Below are positions 58,994-64,000 of a stretch of 64,000 bases of DNA, piece by piece. Under the pieces are notes generated by a model, which saw only the letters and a list, made by a program, of their open reading frames with translations, was not told the DNA's origin and did not search any database. The stretch spans positions 310,001 to 374,000 of the forward strand of contig JBBRNX010000001.1 of the NCBI GenBank assembly GCA_038230035.1, in the 5' to 3' direction. This DNA comes from Gaiella sp038230035. GTDB lineage: Bacteria > Actinomycetota > Thermoleophilia > Gaiellales > Gaiellaceae. How positions within the stretch are numbered: position 1 is the first letter of the stretch; every line of letters begins with the position of its first letter. The position numbers were made by a program, and so were the translations under genes.

Positions 58994-60037
58994 ATGAAAC
59001 GCTTTCGGACGCTTGCAATCCTGGGCGCCGCGCTGGCGGCATTGCTAGTCGCCGCTGGGGCTCTGGCAACGAGCACATCGACGATCGGCGGCGATTGCCT
59101 GGCGCACCATCCGAACTACATCGAAGGGAAGATCGAGGTTCAGTACACGCAAGGCTGCACCGGGCACGACGAGCCGGAGCTGTTCCCTGTTTCCAACGCG
59201 CCAGGGTCTGGTCGTGACCTGACGTGGACGGTCGTTCTGCCGCAGGATGGGCCGACGTTTCCGGTCAGTGCGACAGGCCCCACGTTCTGGTTCGGCGGCA
59301 CGGTGAACGATCCGCGGAGCCTGTTCGGTCAAGCGTTCGTCGAGCTGCAGTTCTATCCGGATTCGATCGTGACCAGTTGTTCTCAAAACGGCGGATTCGA
59401 GGTCAAGCTGGCGCCGAATGCGTACACGGCCTGCTCGCCCGTATGGACGTTGACCTCGACCGGACAGAAGGGCGTCTTTCATGAGCCGCCGGCGATGAAT
59501 GCGATGCTGACGAACGGATCCAAGCCGGGCGTGCCACTGGTGATGCATGGTGGGGACACGATCACCGTGCACTGGTTCACGACCACAGCCCGCGACGGAT
59601 TCCACGTCACCGTGAGGGACCTCACAGCGGGTGGTTCGGGCACGATCGTGCTCAACTCACATGCCGACGGGCCGCTGATGCCTTCCTACGATGTCCAGAG
59701 GGTCGGCAATTCACTCGGCTGGGGCATCGTCAACGATGCCCCGAACTCATTCGTCTGGGAGATCGGGCATACGTCCCCGTACACGCAGCGCGCATCCCAG
59801 TTCTGCCTTCCGGGACAAACGTTCTGCCAGTCCTACCACGACACCGCCTGGGCGGATACGCGGCCGATCCAAATCAAATCAGTCACCTTCGGCGATGGCT
59901 CCAGCCCGAGCGAGTGGCGGGTCGTCAGCGACTTCGGCGGCAAAGACGAAGTCAACAACTCCTGCGGCGCCTCGAACTACGGCCAGCCGTACTGCATCTA
60001 CCCCTGGTACACGCTCGGGAGCAGCGGCTTCCACTAG
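58994..60037 (+). CDS. Secreted protein of unknown function, probably truncated by an in-frame TAG
   Basis: A 347-residue exported protein. Residues 1-26 are a Sec signal peptide (LAILGAALAALLVAAGALA) with cleavage near A-L-A-T. The mature part is rich in Gly, Thr, Ser and aromatic residues, with about ten cysteines (for example DCLAHHP, QGCTGHDE, FCLPGQTFCQSYHD, NSCGASNYGQPYC), suggesting a disulfide-rich extracellular beta-sheet protein. The frame stops at TAG 60035-60037 in GSSGFH-stop, but protein-like sequence continues in the same frame to 60157. Start ATG 58994 has a strong Shine-Dalgarno. Family not recognised. Confidence 0.75.
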   Translation: MKRFRTLAILGAALAALLVAAGALATSTSTIGGDCLAHHPNYIEGKIEVQYTQGCTGHDEPELFPVSNAPGSGRDLTWTVVLPQDGPTFPVSATGPTFWFGGTVNDPRSLFGQAFVELQFYPDSIVTSCSQNGGFEVKLAPNAYTACSPVWTLTSTGQKGVFHEPPAMNAMLTNGSKPGVPLVMHGGDTITVHWFTTTARDGFHVTVRDLTAGGSGTIVLNSHADGPLMPSYDVQRVGNSLGWGIVNDAPNSFVWEIGHTSPYTQRASQFCLPGQTFCQSYHDTAWADTRPIQIKSVTFGDGSSPSEWRVVSDFGGKDEVNNSCGASNYGQPYCIYPWYTLGSSGFH

Positions 60038-60157
60038 GGAGTCGACTTTCCAGACACGATCAAGGACTACGGCCAAGCCGACCAATTCGAGCAAACGACC
60101 ACCTGCGGCGGCCAATTCGGAACCGACAGCACGTACTGCTCGACGCCGCTTCCCTGA
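60038..60157 (+). pseudogene. In-frame continuation after the TAG (probable original C-terminus)
   Basis: Directly after TAG 60035-60037 the same frame encodes 39 residues, GVDFPDTIKDYGQADQFEQT then TTCGGQFGTDSTYCSTPLP, ending at TGA 60155-60157. The composition (Cys, Gly, Thr, Tyr) is the same as in the upstream protein, and a strong hairpin begins 13 bp after this TGA. The sense codon replaced by TAG was probably for tyrosine (TAC or TAT). Confidence 0.65.
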
Positions 60158-60169
60158 ACCATTTCCCAT

Positions 60170-60206
60170 GCCGGCCCGTCTCTCGCACGGTCAGAGACGG
60201 GCCGGC
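60170..60206 (+). terminator. Strong hairpin downstream of the secreted protein gene
   Basis: GCCGGCCCGTCTC (60170-60182) pairs perfectly with GAGACGGGCCGGC (60194-60206) around an 11-nt loop, a 13-bp GC-rich stem. Its place just after the TGA at 60157 makes it the likely terminator of the longer, ancestral reading frame. Confidence 0.75.
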
Positions 60207-60639
60207 CACAGACCGTCAGACCGCGGTGCCAAGCGCCTGCCTGTACGTCCCACCGCTGGGAAACAGGCAGAAGTCCTCAGCCAACTCACGCTCTGCCCGT
60301 CGCGGCCCCCACATGGCAGGCGAGTCGTGTCAGCGAGCGGCGATGCGCGTCCTTGTGGCCGAGTACGTACTCGACCTCGCCTTCGAGTTGGGGCTCGATA
60401 GCGGCCGGTTTACGTCGCTCGCGGCCCCAAAAATGCCGAAGCCCGCGACCCTTGGCCCCGAAAGGCTGTTGGGCTACGGGCTTCGACACGGGCACCATCT
60501 CACGACGCGACATCGGCTGTCAAGTGGTACGCGTCGACGCCGTTGCAAGGTCGACGCCGTTGCAAGTAGGGTCGCGTCGCTCGCAGCGTTTCCGGAGCGC
60601 ATCCAGCGCTCGGCGACCGCGGCCAGAAGGAGGGCGTTG
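60207..60639. other. Intergenic region with palindromes and a 17-bp tandem repeat
   Basis: No convincing gene is seen between the terminator and the ATG at 60640. The region holds a perfect 14-bp palindrome CGAGTACGTACTCG (60360-60373), a long-range inverted repeat CGAAGCCCG (60437-60445) with CGGGCTTCG (60477-60485), and a perfect tandem duplication of GTCGACGCCGTTGCAAG (60533-60549 and 60550-60566). The last is about 75 bp upstream of the next gene and may mark a promoter or operator. Confidence 0.6.
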
Positions 60640-60921
60640 ATGTACGCGACCATCAGGTGGTACGGAGGGAACACGGAGCTCGCAGACCAGTTCGCGGCAC
60701 GGGCCGACGAGGTAAAAGCCTTGATCAGCGGCATCGCAGGCTTCCAGTCGTACACCCTCGTGCGAGTCGACGGCGGTACCGTCTCGATCAGCGTCTACGA
60801 CGACCAGGCTGGGGCGGACGAGTCGAGCCGCGTCGCCGCATCCTGGATGCGCGACAACATGCCCGATGTTCACGTTGACGCGCCGGCGATCTCCGGCGGC
60901 GAGGTCGTGATCAGCGCATAG
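60640..60921 (+). CDS. Small dimeric alpha-beta barrel-type protein
   Basis: A 93-residue protein (YATIRWYGGNTELADQFAAR, ISGIAGFQSYTLVRVDGGTV, SISVYDDQAGADESSRVAAS in order) whose layout resembles ABM-like stress-responsive barrel proteins. A good GAAGGAGGG lies 7-8 bp before the ATG at 60640. No catalytic residues are evident. It is convergent with the TetR gene (4-bp gap). Function unknown. Confidence 0.75.
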   Translation: MYATIRWYGGNTELADQFAARADEVKALISGIAGFQSYTLVRVDGGTVSISVYDDQAGADESSRVAASWMRDNMPDVHVDAPAISGGEVVISA

Positions 60922-60924
60922 CTC

Positions 60925-61518
60925 CTATCTCGCTTGCGTGGTCCGTGCGAGTCGAACCATCATCTCGGCGACCTCGACGTCATCGAGTCTCTGGTGGCGC
61001 GCGAATGACCGCCAGGTCTCGAACTCGACGGCATGGCCGATGACGGCGCCTACGAGCCTGCGCCGCCGACCGCGTGTCCTCCAGCCGCGGTCGAGGGACG
61101 CTCGGGCGGTATCCCAGTACTGAGCGAACGGCTGCGCGACGTCCCGCAGGACAGGTAGCTGCGGGAGATCGCGGCGTATGTTCGCGGTCATCTCCTCCGT
61201 GGCGCGGTAGTACGCGTAGATCTCGCCTAGCGCGAACTGCAGTCGCTCCTCGGGGTCGGCCATCGTCTTCCACCGGGATACGTCCGGACGAGGGTGCAAG
61301 ACAGCCCAATGGCCCGAGCAGGCCTGGAACAGCGATCGCTCGTCCGGGAAGTGGCGGTAGACGGTCAAACGTTGAACGCCGGCCCGCTTCGCGATCGCTG
61401 TAATGGTCGTCCGGGCTGGTCCAGCCGACCCGTGCAACGCGACGGTCGCCTCGACGATCCGTTGCCGGGTCTCTGCCTGCGTCTGAGCCCGCTGCTTGAG
61501 GTCGTAGTTCCTGGTCAT
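60925..61518 (-). CDS. TetR family regulator of the cupin gene
   Basis: A 197-residue repressor with the HTH RQRIVEATVALHGSAGPART then TAIAKRAGVQRLTVYRHFPD. The C-terminal domain is arginine-rich (GWRTRGRRRRLVG). It diverges from the cupin gene across the perfect 16-bp palindrome at 61570-61585, so it most likely represses both itself and the cupin gene. The ligand is unknown. Confidence 0.88.
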   Translation of the reverse strand: MTRNYDLKQRAQTQAETRQRIVEATVALHGSAGPARTTITAIAKRAGVQRLTVYRHFPDERSLFQACSGHWAVLHPRPDVSRWKTMADPEERLQFALGEIYAYYRATEEMTANIRRDLPQLPVLRDVAQPFAQYWDTARASLDRGWRTRGRRRRLVGAVIGHAVEFETWRSFARHQRLDDVEVAEMMVRLARTTQAR

Positions 61519-61569
61519 GTCCTGGCGGTCGACACGGTTCCCGCGATGGTGATAGCTTCGAGATTACAG

Positions 61570-61585
61570 TGAACACTAGTGTTCA
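61570..61585. promoter_or_regulatory. TetR-type operator, perfect 16-bp palindrome
   Basis: TGAACACTAGTGTTCA is a perfect 16-bp palindrome in the 97-bp gap between the divergent tetR (ATG 61518) and cupin (ATG 61616) genes. A half-site-like TGTTCAG recurs at 61595-61601. Confidence 0.82.
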
Positions 61586-61615
61586 GCTAATCAATGTTCA
61601 GCCCAAGGAGTGCCA

Positions 61616-62131
61616 ATGAGTGCTCAACTCGGCAGAATCGCCGTTCCGGAAGGCGGCGGCGAGCGCGTCGACCTGGCTGGGCTCGGCATCGTTTGGAAGA
61701 TCGAGGGACCCGAGGCCGACGGGCGTTTCTCCGTCGTCCACCATCCACTCGCCCCACATGCTCTCGCCGCCCCGCTTCACAGACACAGCCGCGAAGACGA
61801 GTACTCATATGTCCTCGAAGGGACGCTCGGCGCCCTTCTCGGCGACGAAGTCGTGACCGCCGGCCCTGGAACGTGGGTGTTCAAGCCACGCAATCAGTGG
61901 CACACCTTCTGGAACGACGGTGACACGCCGTGCGAGATCATCGAGATCATCTCTCCCGCCGGTTTCGAGAACTTCTTTCGCGAGCTGGCCGAGGTCTACG
62001 CGGACAGCGAGCCGGATCTCTCCCGTTTCGCCGACCTGTGTGCCAGGTACGGCCTCGACATGGATCCGACGAGCGTCCCGGGGCTCTGCGCGCGTTTCGG
62101 CGTCGTCCACCCGCTCGCGCAGGCCGGGTAG
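61616..62131 (+). CDS. Cupin domain protein (quercetinase-like fold)
   Basis: A 171-residue single-cupin protein. Motif 1, PLHRHSREDEYSYVLEGTLG, has the H-x-H and Glu metal ligands, and motif 2, GPGTWVFKPRNQWHTFWNDG, contains the last His. A C-terminal helical tail (FFRELAEVYADSEPDLSRF) resembles small quercetin-dioxygenase-like or DUF-type cupins. The ATG at 61616 follows AAGGAG at the right distance; a GTG at 61610 overlaps the Shine-Dalgarno. Expression is likely induced when the TetR protein releases the operator. Substrate unknown. Confidence 0.85.
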   Translation: MSAQLGRIAVPEGGGERVDLAGLGIVWKIEGPEADGRFSVVHHPLAPHALAAPLHRHSREDEYSYVLEGTLGALLGDEVVTAGPGTWVFKPRNQWHTFWNDGDTPCEIIEIISPAGFENFFRELAEVYADSEPDLSRFADLCARYGLDMDPTSVPGLCARFGVVHPLAQAG

Positions 62132-62139
62132 CCTCAGGC

Positions 62140-63420
62140 TTAGGCGGCGATCAGCGGCTCGAAGCGCGATGCGTCGTCGAACGGGCCGACGAGGGCCAGC
62201 ATCAACCGGCTGTTGCCGAGCACGTCCTGTGCGACCCGTCGCACGTCCTCCGCGGTCACGGCATCGACGGCCGCGACGACAGAGTCCGGCTCCTCTGCAT
62301 TGCCAAGTAGCGTCTCGCGCCGGAGGCCGAACATGATCGTCGCGTGCGGGCTCTCGAGCTGGAGAGCGAAACGGCCCTTCATGAACGAGCGCGCCTTCTC
62401 CAGCTCCTCGGTCGGGATCGGCTCCGATGCGATCTTGCGCAGCTCGTGGACGATCGTCTCCACCGCCTCGTCGATGCGGTTGAGGTCGACGCCCGCCTGC
62501 GCGTAGAGCGAGCCCGCGTCTGTGTACGGGTGAACGGTGCCGAAGCAGTAGTAGGCGAGCCCGCGCCGCTCGCGCACCTCTGTGAAGAGGCGCGACGACA
62601 TGCCGCCGCCGAGGACGGTCGCGACGAGATCGAGCGCGTACTTGTCGGGATGATCCATCGGGTAGCTCCGCGTCCCGATGATCAGGTGCGCCTGATCGGA
62701 TGTCTTCGTGTGCAGCTGCACGGGGCTCGAGTTATCGACGATGGAGACGGGAAGCGGAGCGCCGGTGGTACGCGGCTCGATGTCTCCGAGCAGCTCCTCG
62801 AGCCGCTCGATCAGCCCATCGCCGATCCGTCCGCCGACGCCGACGATCATCCGTTCCGGCCGGTACCAGGCGTCGATGTAGGAGAGGAACGTCTCTCGGG
62901 TCGCGGCGCGTACGGTCTCCTTGCGCCCGATGATGTCCCAGCCGAGCGGCTGATCGCCGAAGAGGAGCGACTCGTACACGCTGCCGATGTGATCGCGCGG
63001 CGTATCGAAGTACATGTTCATCTCCTCGATGATCACGCCCTTCTCGCGCTCGATCTCCTCAAGGTCGAAGAGCGAGTTGCGGATCATGTCGACGATTGCA
63101 TCGAGCGCGATGTCTCGGTGCTCGGCGGCGCTGCGGATGTAGTAGCCGGTCAGCTCCTTGCCGGTGAAGGCGTTCATCTGGCCGCCGATGCCGTCGATCT
63201 CGCCGGCGATCTCGCGTGCGGTCGGGCGGCGTTCCGTGCCCTTGAAGAACATGTGCTCGGCGAAATGCGCGATCCCGTTCGTCTCGGGCGTCTCGTAGCG
63301 CGAGCCGGCAGCGAACATGAGGATGCACGAGACCGACTGCGCCTGCGGCATCGGGGCCGTGAGGACGCGGATGCCGTTGCTGAGTGTGTGTCGTTCGAAG
63401 GCGCCCATCGCTCGCGGCAT
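62140..63420 (-). CDS. M16 family zinc metallopeptidase (mitochondrial processing peptidase-like)
   Basis: A 426-residue peptidase with the inverted zinc motif HFAEHMFFKG (H-x-x-E-H) near residue 55 and the distal Glu in EEIEREKGVIIEEMNMY. The second half carries the arginine/tyrosine block VRERRGLAYYCFGTVHPYTD of the inactive substrate-binding domain. It is similar to bacterial PqqL/YmxG-type proteins that degrade peptides. The start may be ATG 63420 or 63408 (MGAFERHTLSNGIRV); longer readings run into the divergent gene. Confidence 0.92.
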   Translation of the reverse strand: MPRAMGAFERHTLSNGIRVLTAPMPQAQSVSCILMFAAGSRYETPETNGIAHFAEHMFFKGTERRPTAREIAGEIDGIGGQMNAFTGKELTGYYIRSAAEHRDIALDAIVDMIRNSLFDLEEIEREKGVIIEEMNMYFDTPRDHIGSVYESLLFGDQPLGWDIIGRKETVRAATRETFLSYIDAWYRPERMIVGVGGRIGDGLIERLEELLGDIEPRTTGAPLPVSIVDNSSPVQLHTKTSDQAHLIIGTRSYPMDHPDKYALDLVATVLGGGMSSRLFTEVRERRGLAYYCFGTVHPYTDAGSLYAQAGVDLNRIDEAVETIVHELRKIASEPIPTEELEKARSFMKGRFALQLESPHATIMFGLRRETLLGNAEEPDSVVAAVDAVTAEDVRRVAQDVLGNSRLMLALVGPFDDASRFEPLIAA

Positions 63421-63435
63421 GGTATAGACGCGGGT

Positions 63436-64000
63436 GTGCCAGGCGGACTGACCTCGATCGCGATCGCCGTGCAGCCGGCGTGGCTGGGGGCGCTGGACGT
63501 CTCGGAGCGCGTGCCAGCCGGGGCGCGCGTGCTGTTCACAGGATGCGGCACGTCCTACCACGCGGCGCTCGCCTCAGGGCCGGCGGCGCACGCGTTGGAT
63601 GTGGTGCTCGGAGACGCGCCGGCTGCTGACGTGCTCGTCGCGATCAGCCACGAGGGCGAGACGAAGCTGACGCTCGAAGCGGTGCAAGGGTTCGCGGGCG
63701 AGACGTGGACGATCACCGCAGCGCCCGACGCGCTGATCGCGCAGGCCTGCGACCACGTCGTCGTCGCGACACCGGAGATCGAGAAGAGCTACTGCCACAC
63801 GGTGAGCTACACCTGCGCGGTGGCGGCTGGAAGGGCGCTGCTCGGGGAAGATGTCTCGGGACTGGCCGGTGCGGTCGATGCAGCTCTCGCGACGCCCGCG
63901 CTGCCGGCCTCCGCGCACGAGCGCTGGCTGCTGGTTGGCGCAGGCCGCGACTGGCCGACCACGTTGGAGGCTACGTTGAAGCTGCGCGAAGGTGCGCACC
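63436..64000 (+). CDS. SIS-domain sugar isomerase/deaminase-like protein (partial, runs off the window)
   Basis: An open frame from GTG 63436 to the window end (188 codons) with the SIS motif FTGCGTSYHAALASGPAAHA near residue 35 and ISHEGETKLTLEAV, AAPDALIAQACDH and EKSYCHTVSYTCAV. These match the isomerase half of GlmS or AgaS/FrlB-like proteins that act on amino-sugar phosphates; there is no glutaminase domain, so it is not full GlmS. A later LLVGAGRDWPTTLEATLKLRE starts the second SIS repeat. The gene is cut by the window edge. Its start is only 15 bp from that of the divergent M16 gene. Confidence 0.85.
   Translation, partial: MPGGLTSIAIAVQPAWLGALDVSERVPAGARVLFTGCGTSYHAALASGPAAHALDVVLGDAPAADVLVAISHEGETKLTLEAVQGFAGETWTITAAPDALIAQACDHVVVATPEIEKSYCHTVSYTCAVAAGRALLGEDVSGLAGAVDAALATPALPASAHERWLLVGAGRDWPTTLEATLKLREGAH

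Noticed and set aside
60420..60500. Possible tRNA, riboswitch or small RNA because of the long inverted repeat and a GGCTTCGACAC-like segment
   Set aside because: The arms do not fold into a cloverleaf and no anticodon arm or known riboswitch core fits; kept only as an intergenic repeat.

Overview
The window is a gene-dense, high-GC stretch from a free-living aerobic bacterium, most likely an actinobacterium. Supporting signs are frequent GTG and TTG starts, many 1-8 bp gene overlaps, a SigR/RsrA-like redox sigma/anti-sigma pair with a matching GGAAT-N18-GTT promoter, and the general protein repertoire. A Thermoleophilia-type lineage (Gaiellales/Solirubrobacterales) is my guess and cannot be proven here. 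No rRNA, tRNA, CRISPR array, transposase or phage gene was seen.

Layout. 0-3.5 kb: end of an ABC-2 exporter operon with a SixA-like phosphatase, a molybdopterin oxidoreductase plus its cytochrome b, and a PhzF protein. 3.5-22.8 kb: a cyclitol island. A LacI regulator heads a polyamine-type ABC importer (PotABCD-like). A second LacI regulator, with a perfect 18-bp operator, faces a six-gene operon iolE-iolB-iolD-DegT aminotransferase-Gfo/Idh-Gfo/Idh. iolC lies further on, with a second PfkB kinase and an MntH transporter that has its own DtxR/MntR-like box. Two more Gfo/Idh genes flank the importer. An aminotransferase and an amine-type importer inside an inositol pathway suggest catabolism of an amino-inositol (inosamine or rhizopine-like) entering the pathway at scyllo-inosose. 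22.8-31.9 kb: mixed housekeeping and accessory genes (NCS1 permease, two tiny overlapping ORFs, VOC proteins, aconitase, antibiotic-kinase-like gene, TetR/rhodanese, BolA, monothiol glutaredoxin).

31.9-46.8 kb: a 14-gene catabolic island. A GntR regulator diverges from an APC permease followed by a natural Rieske-cytochrome P450 fusion, a glutamine-synthetase-like ligase, an FAH-family enzyme, an extradiol-type VOC dioxygenase, an acetoacetate-decarboxylase-like protein, SDR, ALDH, HDAC-like amidohydrolase, LLM flavin oxidoreductase, FAD ferredoxin reductase, a second P450 and a stand-alone Rieske ferredoxin. The genes from the fusion to the Rieske ferredoxin overlap or nearly abut, so they are probably one transcript. 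The GntR + P450 + ferredoxin + GS-like combination resembles the mycobacterial pip/mor secondary-amine pathways. The same island carries the Rieske/P450 pair both fused and split, which argues that Rieske proteins are the electron donors to these P450s.

46.8-64 kb: HtrA protease, HMA protein, the sigma/anti-sigma pair separated by an odd hairpin-rich spacer, a MobA-like nucleotidyltransferase, a lipoprotein cyclophilin, an amidohydrolase, TetR regulators with clear palindromic operators, M32, M24 and M16 peptidases, acetyl-CoA synthetase, a cupin and the start of a SIS-domain protein. Two genes look damaged: an alpha/beta hydrolase with a -1 frameshift near 53103, and a secreted protein with an in-frame TAG at 60035, after which the frame stays open for 39 more codons up to a strong hairpin.
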